This document shows positions 24,675 through 33,760 of a DNA stretch of 64,000 bases, piece after piece (the stretch's first letter is position 1; the number at the start of each line of letters is the position of its first letter). Source of the stretch: Dyadobacter crusticola DSM 16708 (GTDB lineage: Bacteria > Bacteroidota > Bacteroidia > Cytophagales > Spirosomataceae). The notes under the pieces are model-generated. The model ran no database searches. It saw only the letters and a list, made by a program, of their open reading frames with translations, and was not told the origin of the DNA. Made by a program: the position numbers and the translations under genes. The stretch spans positions 264,468 to 328,467 of the forward strand of contig NZ_KL370786.1 in the NCBI RefSeq assembly GCF_000701505.1, read 5' to 3'.

Positions 24675-25460
24675 CTAAAAATCGGTGTCCGGCTTTTCCA
24701 GTTCCATTTCCTTGATCCAGATGTTGCGGTAGTACACATCGTGTCCTTCCGACTGCAACTTCAAGCCGCCCGGTTTGTCGGTAATCCCTTTACCGCCGTC
24801 ATTTCCACCATCAATGCCAGAATTGGGTCCGCCCCAAACCTGTGAGATTTTCTGGTTTGAATGGACCTTTTTACCATTGAAATAGACGGTAACCATCGGC
24901 TGTTCTACCAGCTTCCCATCCTTAAAGCGAGCGGCACGGAACAGAATGTCGTAAGCATTCCATTTTCCAATCCCATTGTAAGCATAATAAGGTGATTTCG
25001 ACTCGTTGATCACGGCGGCCATTCCGTGCGAAGTAGTATCGCCGTCAAGCACCTGGATCTCGTACCTGTTTTGCAGGTAAACCCCGCTGTTGCCTCCGGG
25101 TTTGGTAATCAGGAATTCTACGTGAGCGCGGAAATCTTTGAACTGTTTTTTAGTAACAATGTCGGCAGCACCGTATAAGCCGCCAGCGGATGCAGGATCG
25201 TTGCAGTTGATGACGGTACCCTGGTCTACCGGGTCATTTACGACAGTCCATTTGATAGGCGGCTTTGCAGCGAAGCGGGGTCCTTCCCAGTAAATCCATT
25301 TATCGTCGAGCATTTTGCGGCTCCCGTCCATGTACACTTCCGCTCCCTTTGGAGCTTTCACGCCTACGCCAACCTGCGCGAATGCAGTCATACAGGTTCC
25401 GAAGACACCTGCGGCAGTGGCCAGGGCGATCATTTTAATGGGGTAAAAAGTGCTTTGCAT
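24675..25460 (-). CDS. DUF1080 (3-keto-disaccharide hydrolase-like) secreted protein
   Basis: A 261-residue exported protein with a concanavalin-like jelly roll of the DUF1080 family. A signal peptide ends near AFAQ. Family patterns include KKQFKDFRAHVEFLI, GNSGVYLQNRYEIQVLD and WNAYDILFRAARF, ending in YYRNIWIKEME. Some DUF1080 members hydrolyse 3-keto-glycosides or related disaccharides. The ATG at 25460 is chosen; an upstream extension to 25712 contains no family sequence. It is a single gene, convergent with the PQQ-type dehydrogenase gene. Confidence 0.85.
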   Translation of the reverse strand: MQSTFYPIKMIALATAAGVFGTCMTAFAQVGVGVKAPKGAEVYMDGSRKMLDDKWIYWEGPRFAAKPPIKWTVVNDPVDQGTVINCNDPASAGGLYGAADIVTKKQFKDFRAHVEFLITKPGGNSGVYLQNRYEIQVLDGDTTSHGMAAVINESKSPYYAYNGIGKWNAYDILFRAARFKDGKLVEQPMVTVYFNGKKVHSNQKISQVWGGPNSGIDGGNDGGKGITDKPGGLKLQSEGHDVYYRNIWIKEMELEKPDTDF

Positions 25461-25718
25461 TGTTTGAGCTAAGTTGGTTTTAAGGCTGGAAATATAAGTC
25501 GAAGGGCAAATTGAAATACTGTTATCGGGCAAAAGTTTTGTTTTATGTAGAATAAATACCACGAAGATCAGTGGTAAAGTGCAGATTACAGCGTAGTCGA
25601 CGCTTTTTAAAACAGGACGTTGTAAACGCACGCTGGCACGGATTTTACTAACACGTGTCATTCTTATTACACATTCTATATGCTGAGTACTTTTTGAACT
25701 TTTACACACCAATTAATT

Positions 25719-26213
25719 ATGGATTCTATACAGCAAAATAAGAGCATCAATACTGTCACGGGAGTATTTGCCACGAGGGAAGACGCAGAAAATGCCTATC
25801 AGACATTGCTGCGGTTAGGATACAATGCAGGCGAGATCACATTGATCATGTCGGAAGATACATTTGACCGATTGTACGAACATAAGAGTAACTATTTTTA
25901 CCAAAGTAACACCACGAAAAAGAAGCTACAGGTAACCAGGACCTCGGAAGCACTGGATGTGATGGGAAGATTTGTGGCGATTCCGGGGCTGGCCCTTGTA
26001 GTGGCAGGAGATATGGCAAATGGCGGCGCCAGGGCACTGGCCAGCTCTGTGTTGTCGGATAAATATGCAGAGTATTTTCAAAATCGCCTGATCGACGGTG
26101 AAATCCTGATTGATTTCGGACTGCATACCAGCCGGGAGAAAAACCTGATCCTGCACAAATGGGAGGATTTTGGAGGATATCCGTTAATCCGCAGAATCAA
26201 CAATGCAGCCTGA
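25719..26213 (+). CDS. stress-like protein with GsiB/YflT-type N-terminus
   Basis: A 164-residue protein. The start NTVTGVFATREDAENAYQTLLRLGYNAGEITLIMSED matches the alpha-beta repeat of general stress protein 17M/YflT-like and DUF1269-type proteins. Residues 85-115 form a Gly/Ala-rich hydrophobic stretch (VAIPGLALVVAGDMANGGARAL), and the end returns to a beta-alpha pattern. A role in stress response is suggested by family only. The promoter region is shared with the divergently transcribed DUF1080 gene; a strong terminator follows. Confidence 0.6.
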   Translation: MDSIQQNKSINTVTGVFATREDAENAYQTLLRLGYNAGEITLIMSEDTFDRLYEHKSNYFYQSNTTKKKLQVTRTSEALDVMGRFVAIPGLALVVAGDMANGGARALASSVLSDKYAEYFQNRLIDGEILIDFGLHTSREKNLILHKWEDFGGYPLIRRINNAA

Positions 26214-26227
26214 TCTTGCATTAGTTC

Positions 26228-26269
26228 AAAGAAAACGCCGACGGGAAATTTCCGTCGGCGTTTTCTTTT
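26228..26269. terminator. bidirectional terminator
   Basis: AAAGAAAACGCCGACGG and CCGTCGGCGTTTTCTTT (26228-26269) form a 17-bp perfect stem around a short AAATTT loop. It serves the stress-like gene (+) and overlaps the last codon region of the S9 peptidase gene (-). Confidence 0.85.
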
Positions 26270-28640
26270 AGAGTTTCTCCTCAAAAAGCTTTAATATCCT
26301 TTTGTACTCGTCCGTCCAGGAGGAAGCTTCTGTAAAACCATGATCTTCCATCGGGTAGGAGGCGAGCTCCCAATTGTCTTTCCCCAATTCAATGAGCCGC
26401 TGTGACAGCCGCACCACATCCTGGTAATGTACATTCACATCTACCATCCCGTGACATATCAGTAAGTGGTTTTTCAACCCTGCCGCATGATAAATGGGAG
26501 AGCTCTTTCGATAAGCCAGACTGTCCGCTTGTGGTTCGTTGAGGATATTGGCAGTATAAGGGTGATTGTAAGAGGCCCAGTCGGTTACCGGTCGCAATGC
26601 AGCGCCAGCTTTGAATACATCCGGCGTAGTAAAAAGTCCCATTAACGTGATAAAGCCGCCGTACGATCCGCCGTAAATTCCTATTCTTTTTGGATCAATT
26701 CCGTACTTTTTAACCAACCAGGCAGCTCCGTCGTTATTGTCTGTAAGATCTTTACCGCCCATGAAGCGGTAAATGCCCGTCCGCCAGTCGCGGCCGTAAC
26801 CCGAGCTTGCGCGGTAATCCATATCAAGTACGGTGTAGCCTTTGTCCGTCAACAGGTTGTGAAACATATATTCCCGGAAATACTGGCTCCACCATTTATG
26901 CGCATTTTGCAGGTAACCCGCGCCGTGCACAAATATCACTGCTTTCCCGTTTGATTTGGCAGGCTCATAAACGCGCGCATAAATCGGCTTTCCATCTGTT
27001 GCGGTGATCGTTACAATTTTGGCCTCACGCCAGGGATACGACAAAAATTCTTTTGAAACTGACCTGGTAATCCGCTCCGGTTCGCGGGGCTTTGAACCGA
27101 CTTTCGGGTTGTCCATTACATACAGCTCCCAGGGTACATTGCTGCTGGAATAGCGGATTGCTATTTTCGTCTCGTCCGGTGAAAGCGTGGCTTCGTGGGC
27201 GCCGGCATTGTGCGTGAGCCTCGTGCGGGCACCGCCTGTTGCAGCTACTCGAAACAAATGCTGCTCACCCGGGTGGATCTCATTTGTAATAATGTAAAAG
27301 CTCTTTTTATCCTTTGACAAAGTCACATTCTGCACCTCGAAATTGCCGGAAGTAATCACTGTTTTTTTACCTGTACTTACATTGACAGCATACAAATGTG
27401 AATAGCCCGCTTCTTCACTTTGGAAATAAACTGTTTCCTGATTGAGCCAGCCGATCTCACCCGCGCTCATCGGATACCCGCCTATGCCAGGCCCGCCAAT
27501 CCAGGCTTCATCACGCTGCCTGTCGAGCAGTTTCAATGAGAGCGAATCTGCATTGAAACGCATAATCCAGCGGTCTTTGCCGTCGAGTGAGCGGATTACA
27601 ACTACTGCATTGTTCCCCGTCTCAGACCAGAATGGACCATGAATGATCACATCGCGCTCCTTGTTTTTCCAGGCAGTATCCAGTTTGGGATAGTCTTTGA
27701 GATAATCAGGTTTGTCGTGAATGCCGGGAACGTCCTTCACGCTGACTTTGCGCGCAGTATCTTTTTTTACATCATACACCCAAAACTCATAAGAAGAGGC
27801 CGGCGCTCCCACCTTGGTTCTGCTTGCGATATCATCAGTAAAGCCCGACTCAGTTACATAATTGGGAACGATGGTCTGTTTTGCTGATTTATCAGGCTGG
27901 GTTAATCTGTAAGTAATAAAGCGGGAATCGGGACTTACTGTTTGGTTTAAAATTGACTTTTCATTCAGGTAAATCTCCTTCGGCAATGTCGGTTTTTCAG
28001 CATCCGAGATTTTCTTGCCTGCATCTTTTTTCTCTTTGCGTTCTTTCAGAACCTCAAACATCGACAACTGATCTTCTTTCAAAAACTTTTCCTGTTCGCC
28101 AGGTTTAGGGTCCGGCTTTTTATTGCCGGGTTTGAAATCCGTCAACTGAGCCAGCAAACCCGATTCAAGTGAAACCGAGTAGAGGTTATTGCCTCTCTCA
28201 AAAATTACGCTCTTTTCATCACCACTGAATACCGGATTGCTTTCCCTCTCAACGGTTTTGGTAAGAGTTCGAATGCGGAAATTCTTGTAATCAATCAGGT
28301 GAATGTCGCCATTCTTTTCATAGAGGCGGATTGTCCGGTTCTTGTTATACGTTCCGTTTCTGCCCGCAAGTATCTTCCGCTGCTGAATGTTAACTTTGCT
28401 GATTGCTTTGCTGGCGAGCGAATAGCCGTAGAGCGAGTCGGACATGTTTTTATCCGGGTTCCAGTTGAAGTAAATGGTTTGCGAATCGTCAGCCCAGGTA
28501 ATATCCGAAGGCGAAGTCCCGATCCAGCTCTTAGGATCCCGCATGATCTTCTCGACTGTGAGCGGTGAGAGGGTTTGGGAGAAAGCAGTGCCGGTGACTG
28601 CGATCTGGCAAATCAATGCAAATCGTAAAATAATTTTCAT
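26268..28640 (-). CDS. S9 family peptidase (dipeptidyl peptidase IV / acyl-aminoacyl peptidase type)
   Basis: A 790-residue exported serine peptidase of the prolyl oligopeptidase clan. A signal peptide is followed by an N-terminal beta-propeller (residues about 25-540) and a C-terminal alpha/beta hydrolase. The triad is complete: Ser659 in GGSYGGF, Asp734 in GMVDVNVH and His767 in MEDHGF. These enzymes clip peptides in the periplasm. The stop lies within a bidirectional terminator. Upstream, with only 25 bases between, lies a small HTH protein gene on the same strand, so the two may form an operon. Confidence 0.92.
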   Translation of the reverse strand: MKIILRFALICQIAVTGTAFSQTLSPLTVEKIMRDPKSWIGTSPSDITWADDSQTIYFNWNPDKNMSDSLYGYSLASKAISKVNIQQRKILAGRNGTYNKNRTIRLYEKNGDIHLIDYKNFRIRTLTKTVERESNPVFSGDEKSVIFERGNNLYSVSLESGLLAQLTDFKPGNKKPDPKPGEQEKFLKEDQLSMFEVLKERKEKKDAGKKISDAEKPTLPKEIYLNEKSILNQTVSPDSRFITYRLTQPDKSAKQTIVPNYVTESGFTDDIASRTKVGAPASSYEFWVYDVKKDTARKVSVKDVPGIHDKPDYLKDYPKLDTAWKNKERDVIIHGPFWSETGNNAVVVIRSLDGKDRWIMRFNADSLSLKLLDRQRDEAWIGGPGIGGYPMSAGEIGWLNQETVYFQSEEAGYSHLYAVNVSTGKKTVITSGNFEVQNVTLSKDKKSFYIITNEIHPGEQHLFRVAATGGARTRLTHNAGAHEATLSPDETKIAIRYSSSNVPWELYVMDNPKVGSKPREPERITRSVSKEFLSYPWREAKIVTITATDGKPIYARVYEPAKSNGKAVIFVHGAGYLQNAHKWWSQYFREYMFHNLLTDKGYTVLDMDYRASSGYGRDWRTGIYRFMGGKDLTDNNDGAAWLVKKYGIDPKRIGIYGGSYGGFITLMGLFTTPDVFKAGAALRPVTDWASYNHPYTANILNEPQADSLAYRKSSPIYHAAGLKNHLLICHGMVDVNVHYQDVVRLSQRLIELGKDNWELASYPMEDHGFTEASSWTDEYKRILKLFEEKL

Positions 28641-28665
28641 TTATTAAAATTGGGTAACAGCGTGG

Positions 28666-28959
28666 CTACTGTTGCTTGGGGGTTTCGTGGTAAGGAATTG
28701 CTTTAATGAGCCGGATGTTGTTGTATTCCTCAATGACCACAGTATCTTCTTCCGGGACTATGCCGCGTTTGATCCAGTTGCTAACGGTTTGTGTATTAGG
28801 GATATTGAATCTTTTACAGTACTCGGCAATGGTAATCCAATCCTGTAATTGATACCTCACCCCATTTTTTGAAAGGTAATCTTGCGCCTCGTCGATCGCT
28901 TTCCTGCTTTCGGAAAGTAATGAGTCGATGTCTTCCCGGACTTTTGTTGTTGCTGTCAT
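28666..28959 (-). CDS. small helix-turn-helix DNA-binding protein
   Basis: A 97-residue protein with a helical N-terminus (residues 1-30) and a MerR/excisionase-like HTH (WITIAEYCKRFNIPNTQTVSNWIKRG), followed by a beta-hairpin wing (DTVVIEEYNNIRLIKAIPY). It should bind DNA; no effector domain exists. Its ATG lies 2 bases after the stop of a degraded small reading frame (28962-29122), and it precedes the S9 peptidase gene. A perfect dyad (GTTACG N3 CGTAAC) in the shared upstream region is a possible target. Regulation of the flanking peptidase genes is inference. Confidence 0.7.
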   Translation of the reverse strand: MTATTKVREDIDSLLSESRKAIDEAQDYLSKNGVRYQLQDWITIAEYCKRFNIPNTQTVSNWIKRGIVPEEDTVVIEEYNNIRLIKAIPYHETPKQQ

Positions 28960-28961
28960 AT

Positions 28962-29122
28962 CTATCTTCTCTTTTCCAATTCTTTTAAAACCTGTAATAG
29001 TTTGGCAATTACATCCAGGATCTCGTCGATCTTTTCGCGTGAGAGCGCATCCTGATTGTCTCTTAAATACTGGAATACTGGCGAAGCGCTGCCAGGCGCA
29101 TTCTTAGATTAAATTCGTTCAC
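28962..29122 (-). pseudogene. possible broken small gene upstream of the HTH gene
   Basis: A frame ending with TAG two bases before the HTH gene encodes a protein-like amphipathic C-terminus (LRDNQDALSREKIDEILDVI and on, ending KELEKRR) but has no usable start codon before its upstream in-frame TAA at 29109. An overlapping frame from GTG at 29122 or ATG at 29101 (MRLAALRQYSSI) stops at 29063. One base shift would join them into a 50-odd-residue protein. It may be a decayed partner of the HTH protein, or a non-canonical start may be used. Confidence 0.3.
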
Positions 29123-29154
29123 AAGTGTGTGTTTAGCTGTTCAATATACAGAAT

Positions 29155-29180
29155 GTTACGGAACGTAACAACTTAATTTG
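29155..29180 (+). promoter_or_regulatory. candidate operator dyad and -7 box before the M1 aminopeptidase gene
   Basis: GTTACG-GAA-CGTAAC at 29155-29169 is a perfect 15-bp dyad. It lies 3 bases upstream of TTAATTTG (29173-29180), which matches the Bacteroidota -7 box in seven of eight positions. A protein bound here would cover the -33 region. Confidence 0.4.
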
Positions 29181-29234
29181 CGCCCCTAAGTTGGTATTAA
29201 AATGCTATTTTTGGAACAATCAGCCTCAATTGTA

Positions 29235-31721
29235 ATGAAAATCTTCTTTCATTTTTCTTTGTTTTTACTCGTTTTCGCTGCGTGCCAAAAGCACAGTAAC
29301 ACTCCCGAAAAAGGTGTCTCATTTGAACTAAACCAATACCGCAAGCAGCACATTGATAGCATTCGCTACGACATTACGTTGGACATTCCGGACGGGAAAG
29401 GCGGCCGGATCAATGGGGAGGAGACAATTACATTCGAGCTCAAATCGCTCGATTCTGCACTTGTACTGGATTTCAGTACTGACAGCAGCCACATTCTGGC
29501 AGTTAAAAGTGCAGGCAAAAATCTGGAATATCAATTTGCTAATGAGCATATTGTCATTCAGCCGAAACATCTGAACAAAGGAAAGAACAGCATCCAAATC
29601 TCCTTTGTGGCTGGGGACCTTTCGCTGAACCGGAGCGAAGATTACCTCTATACCCTGTTTGTCCCCGACCGCGCATCGACCTGCTTCCCGCTTTTCGACC
29701 AGCCTAACTTGAAGGCGAGGTACACGCTCACATTGAAAACGCCTGCTGACTGGGAGGCTGTGTCCAATGGTGCGCTAAGTTCAAAAACGGAGGAAAAAGA
29801 TAAGAAAATCTATCATTTCGCAGAGACGAAGCCGGTCAGTTCGTATTTGTTTGCATTTGCGGCGGGTAAGTTTTTCAAAGCTACAAAAACAGTGGACGGG
29901 CGGGAAATGACGATGTATTACCGCGAGACAGACACTGTAAAAGTGAATCGCAACCGTGATGAAGTGTTTGCATTGCACGCGAAATCCCTCGCCTGGCTGG
30001 AAAAGTATACCGGCATTCCATACCCGTTCGGCAAGTTTGATTTTGCATTGATACCTTCATTTCAATACGGCGGAATGGAGCATCCGGGTTCGGTTTTCTA
30101 CAATGAGTCTGCTTTGTTCCTCGATGAAAATCCTTCTGTTAACCGGCTAATGGCGAGAGCAAGTGTGATCGCGCACGAATCTGCACACATGTGGTTCGGG
30201 GATCTGGTGACGATGGATTGGTTTAATGACGTCTGGCTGAAAGAGGTATTCGCCAATTTTATGGCTGCCAAGATCGTCCAGCCCAGCTTTCCGGAGATCA
30301 ACCATGAGCTTCGTTTCTTGCTTGCGCATTATCCGGGCGCTTACGAAGTCGACCGCACAGCGGGTACAAACCCGATTTTGCAGCAACTCGGCAACCTGAA
30401 AAATGCGGGAACTTTGTACGGCGCCATCATCTATCTGAAAGCACCGATTGTGATGCGAAAGCTAGAAAAAATCATTGGTCCTGACTTGATGCAGGAAAGT
30501 TCGCGCGAGTATCTCAAAACATTTTCATTCAGCAATGCGCGCTGGGACGATCTGATCACGATCATCGACCGTAAAACGCCGGACGATATTGTAACATGGA
30601 GTAATGTGTGGGTAAAAACCGCGGGTATGCCGGCGTATACGATCGGCGAGGCGAACTATAAGGCTGTTTTAAAGCAGGTTAAGGATTCAGTTTCGGGCAG
30701 AGTTTGGGACCAACCGCTCAAAACGCAGGAGCGCGATACTCAGGATGGAAGGCTCGTTTTTCCAAATGGCGATGGAGTCGGTTACGGCTATTTTGAAATG
30801 GATAGTTTAAGTAAAAATTACTTTTTCACACACTATAATGAACCTGATTCGATTTTCGACGAGCCAGTTTTCAAAGGTGCAATGCTGGTAAATGTTTGGG
30901 AAGGTTTTTTGAGAGAGCGTAAGTCGAATGCGGAAAATCTGCTTAAAAACTTGTTTGAAACATTACCGAAAGAATCAAATCCGCTGCTGATAGATTATAT
31001 GCTGGGGATACAGCAGACTACCTGGTGGAATTTCCTAAATGCGAGTCAACGCGCTTCACACCAGCAAAATCTGGAAAAGCTACTCTGGCGTCTGTTGAAT
31101 GAAACGAAAGATAAGGGTGTGAAAACTTCGTATTTCAGATCTTTCAAAAATCTGGCTGCAACTCCCGACGGACTTGCAAAATTGGGATCACTGTGGAATG
31201 GTAAGCTTGTTGTGAAAGACCTGGTACTGTCAGAAGACGACAAGATTTCCCTTGCTTACGAACTCGCATTGAAACAGCCGGAAGTGGCCGCAGAAGTATT
31301 AAATGAGCAAATAGCGAACACAAAAAATCCTGATCGAAAAGCCAGAATGCAGTTTGTAATACCTGCACTCAATCCTGACGAGAAGGTGCGTGATGAATTT
31401 TTTGAATCTTTGAAAAAGGAAAGCAGCCGCGAAAAGGAAGCATGGGTTATCGAGGCGCTTGGCTATCTGCATCATCCTTTGCGCGCCCGAAGTTCGGTGA
31501 AGTACCTCCGTCCGTCGCTTGATCTTTTACAGGAAATTCAGCTAACCGGCGACATTTTCTTCCCAACGCGCTGGCTGCACAGTACCTTTTCCGGGCATTC
31601 ATCACCGGAAGCCGCGGCTGTTGTGAATGCGTTTTTAAAGGCTAACCCGAACTATCCTGGCTTTTTGAAGAATAAAGTTTTGCAGGAAACGGATATGTTG
31701 CAGCGAGCGGTAATGAGGTGA
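29235..31721 (+). CDS. M1 family metallo-aminopeptidase lipoprotein
   Basis: An 828-residue M1 aminopeptidase. The lipobox LLVFAAC follows a short signal, so it is membrane-anchored outside the cytoplasm. The exopeptidase motif reads GGMEHPG (a variant of GAMEN). The zinc site is complete: His314, Glu315, His318 in HESAH and Glu337 in WLKEVFANF. The C-terminal part (about 550-828) is the usual HEAT-like helical domain. It removes N-terminal residues from peptides and may act in series with the S9 peptidase encoded on the other side of the HTH gene. ATG 29202 is a longer alternative start, but 29235 starts the signal. Confidence 0.92.
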   Translation: MKIFFHFSLFLLVFAACQKHSNTPEKGVSFELNQYRKQHIDSIRYDITLDIPDGKGGRINGEETITFELKSLDSALVLDFSTDSSHILAVKSAGKNLEYQFANEHIVIQPKHLNKGKNSIQISFVAGDLSLNRSEDYLYTLFVPDRASTCFPLFDQPNLKARYTLTLKTPADWEAVSNGALSSKTEEKDKKIYHFAETKPVSSYLFAFAAGKFFKATKTVDGREMTMYYRETDTVKVNRNRDEVFALHAKSLAWLEKYTGIPYPFGKFDFALIPSFQYGGMEHPGSVFYNESALFLDENPSVNRLMARASVIAHESAHMWFGDLVTMDWFNDVWLKEVFANFMAAKIVQPSFPEINHELRFLLAHYPGAYEVDRTAGTNPILQQLGNLKNAGTLYGAIIYLKAPIVMRKLEKIIGPDLMQESSREYLKTFSFSNARWDDLITIIDRKTPDDIVTWSNVWVKTAGMPAYTIGEANYKAVLKQVKDSVSGRVWDQPLKTQERDTQDGRLVFPNGDGVGYGYFEMDSLSKNYFFTHYNEPDSIFDEPVFKGAMLVNVWEGFLRERKSNAENLLKNLFETLPKESNPLLIDYMLGIQQTTWWNFLNASQRASHQQNLEKLLWRLLNETKDKGVKTSYFRSFKNLAATPDGLAKLGSLWNGKLVVKDLVLSEDDKISLAYELALKQPEVAAEVLNEQIANTKNPDRKARMQFVIPALNPDEKVRDEFFESLKKESSREKEAWVIEALGYLHHPLRARSSVKYLRPSLDLLQEIQLTGDIFFPTRWLHSTFSGHSSPEAAAVVNAFLKANPNYPGFLKNKVLQETDMLQRAVMR

Positions 31722-31777
31722 CTTTTTATGCCACGAATGCACGAATGGACACGAAAGCAACTCGGTTTTTTTAGAAA

Positions 31778-32332
31778 CTAAATACTAATTGGAAGTCTAT
31801 GTGAGTATTTCCAATCCGATGTAGACGGGTTGATATACAAGTAATCCGTGTATACTTCGAAAGTCTGTTCGAATTGAAAATACCCTGAGATCGTGACGGT
31901 GGTTAATATTGGCGTTTCACCGGTAGTTCCGATCAGAAAGCTTGCAATTTCTTGCATTTCTTCAAAATTCAGCTTTCGCGGACTCGCGATCAATTCTGAA
32001 ATCCAGTAAAAACTTGCCCTCCATTCAAGAACACCTGTATCAGTCACATTTTCTATCTGGGAGATTATTACCGCTGCTTCGTCGATTAGTTTGATATCGC
32101 GGCGAGATAAAAGATGTTCAACGTGATGTTCTAATATCGAAAAACAGTACTCCTTCTTTGGACAACTGCAATCACAGGCAAATTGAAGGAGTGCGGGTAA
32201 ATATTGATTTGAATGCAGAATCAGATCCTCATCTTGTTCAGTTAAGTAAAGGTCTAAATCATATGCCCACAGTTGTAGTTGTTCAATTGTAGGGTTTATC
32301 GTATCCAAACATCGATAAGTTTCCATATGCAT
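31778..32332 (-). CDS. hypothetical protein
   Basis: A 184-residue cytoplasmic-looking protein that I do not recognise. It has a Cys cluster (FACDCSCPKKEYC, about residues 52-64) that could bind metal, otherwise helical acidic sequence, and a C-terminal beta-rich end. Base composition is more AT-rich than in the neighbours, which may mean recent acquisition. A second ATG at 32326 (METYRC) is equally possible. It stands alone between the M1 aminopeptidase (convergent) and a VOC protein gene. Confidence 0.55.
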   Translation of the reverse strand: MHMETYRCLDTINPTIEQLQLWAYDLDLYLTEQDEDLILHSNQYLPALLQFACDCSCPKKEYCFSILEHHVEHLLSRRDIKLIDEAAVIISQIENVTDTGVLEWRASFYWISELIASPRKLNFEEMQEIASFLIGTTGETPILTTVTISGYFQFEQTFEVYTDYLYINPSTSDWKYSHRLPISI

Positions 32333-32396
32333 TCACTTAGCCAGTCTTAAATAATATTGATCAGCAAAATACGCTACGCCAATTTTAGTTGGTCTT

Positions 32397-32867
32397 TCAT
32401 TTATCCTGCGGCGAATATTTCACAAAATCAATCCCCACACCATTAGGATCAGTGACTGCAAAGTGCCGGTCGCCCCAAGGTTCGTCGCGGAGGTCGATCT
32501 GGATCTTTATTCCTTTGTCTTTCAAGTCTTTGTAAAGTGAATCCAAGTCTTCCACCTCTATTGTGAAATAGGTTCCTTGTCCCTGAAAAGCCTTGTGAAA
32601 AAGCGGCTGCTGTGATGGGTGGTCGGGTAGGAGGAAGCTGATCTCGGATTCTTTGCCGGGTGTATGCAGCAGCAGGTAAAACTCGTTTTCGAAGGTAATA
32701 CCGAAGCCGAGTTGTTTCGTGTAAAACTCCTTCGTTTCGGCCATTTTTGAAGTGATAATTCCAGCGTTCAGCTTCATCTTTCTGGTAGTTTTAGTTTTTG
32801 AACTGGTTTGAGAAAATGCATTTGTCCCAAGTATTAGCAGGACAAGCAAAATACGTAATCGTTTCAT
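32397..32867 (-). CDS. exported VOC (glyoxalase/bleomycin-resistance fold) protein
   Basis: A 156-residue protein with a signal peptide (residues 1-20, ending AFSQ) followed by a single vicinal-oxygen-chelate domain: MKLNAGIITSKMAETKEFYTK, FTIEVEDLDSLYKDLKDKGI and the closing HFAVTDPNGVGIDFVKY. VOC proteins are usually cytoplasmic; the export signal is unusual. Substrate unknown. The ATG at 32867 is chosen because it starts the signal; an upstream ATG at 32900 adds 11 polar residues. Transcribed in the same direction as the AraC gene upstream, 77 bases away. Confidence 0.78.
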   Translation of the reverse strand: MKRLRILLVLLILGTNAFSQTSSKTKTTRKMKLNAGIITSKMAETKEFYTKQLGFGITFENEFYLLLHTPGKESEISFLLPDHPSQQPLFHKAFQGQGTYFTIEVEDLDSLYKDLKDKGIKIQIDLRDEPWGDRHFAVTDPNGVGIDFVKYSPQDK

Positions 32868-32944
32868 TTCCCGAGTATTTAGGTGAATGTTACGATACAA
32901 AGTTGCGTCAATCTGTATTCCGAAGATTGTAAAAATCGGACAAA

Positions 32945-33760
32945 TTACCTGCCGAATGCACGGCCGGGGGTGACTCCGTAAAAGTTTTTGAATTCCTTGA
33001 TAAAATGCGCCTGGTCGTAATAGCCGGAGTCGAAAAACAGCTTGTTTTCGCGCAGGCTTTGTTGTGAAGGTTTGGCCCGGAGGATATTTTGAAACCGTAC
33101 TACCTTGCTGAAAGTCTTGGCGGTATCGCCGATGTAAAACTGAAAAACCCGCCGTAACTGCCGACTGCTCAATCCGGTATCCAGGTCTTTCTCCACATTC
33201 AGCACACCGGAATTTCGAAGGATCAGATCAAGTGCCCGATAGAAGCGGGGATCGTCAGCGAATGTAGTTTTGGACATAATTTGCAGAAAGTAACGGTCGA
33301 ATGCAGCTTGCAGCTCGCTTATCTTCATTTCACCACTGAAATTATTGGAAATAAAACCGGCCACCTCAGGCAAAACTGCTGACAGCACCTCGTACCTGTT
33401 ACTCAGCTCCGAAGCATCCACCTTGAACATCTGTGGGAACATCGTCGGGAGAAAGCGGATTCCAACGTAATGAAACTCGTCTTCGAGCGGAAATTCTGTG
33501 TACTTTTTACAAAATCCCATCACGAAATTTTCAGTCGGATCATTCAGCTCGAAGAAGATATCAATGCAGCCGTCGGCCACTACGCGATACTGAAATGGCT
33601 CCGCCAGTGCTTCCGTCGTTTTCAGCGACCAATAGCAGTAAATGCAGCTTTGCAGCTCAGGATACGGCAAAAATTCCTGGTAGGTCACACGTTCAGCCGA
33701 CTGTCGCACAGTAGGCTGAACGGGCGTATAGAGCTGGCGTATATTTGGAATTGCATTCAA
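32945..33760 (-). CDS. AraC family transcriptional regulator
   Basis: A 271-residue regulator. The N-terminal sensor (residues 20-150) has the DUF6597-like pattern seen in Bacteroidota AraC proteins (LQSCIYCYWSLK, DGCIDIFFEL, GIRFLPTMFPQMF). The C-terminal double HTH is recognisable by GLSSRQLRRVFQFYIGDTAKTF and YYDQAHFIKEFKNFYGVTP. The start is TTG, overlapping the TGA of the upstream membrane-SRPBCC gene (TTGA), so the two are translationally coupled. It probably regulates its own operon; ligand unknown. Confidence 0.85.
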   Translation of the reverse strand: MNAIPNIRQLYTPVQPTVRQSAERVTYQEFLPYPELQSCIYCYWSLKTTEALAEPFQYRVVADGCIDIFFELNDPTENFVMGFCKKYTEFPLEDEFHYVGIRFLPTMFPQMFKVDASELSNRYEVLSAVLPEVAGFISNNFSGEMKISELQAAFDRYFLQIMSKTTFADDPRFYRALDLILRNSGVLNVEKDLDTGLSSRQLRRVFQFYIGDTAKTFSKVVRFQNILRAKPSQQSLRENKLFFDSGYYDQAHFIKEFKNFYGVTPGRAFGR

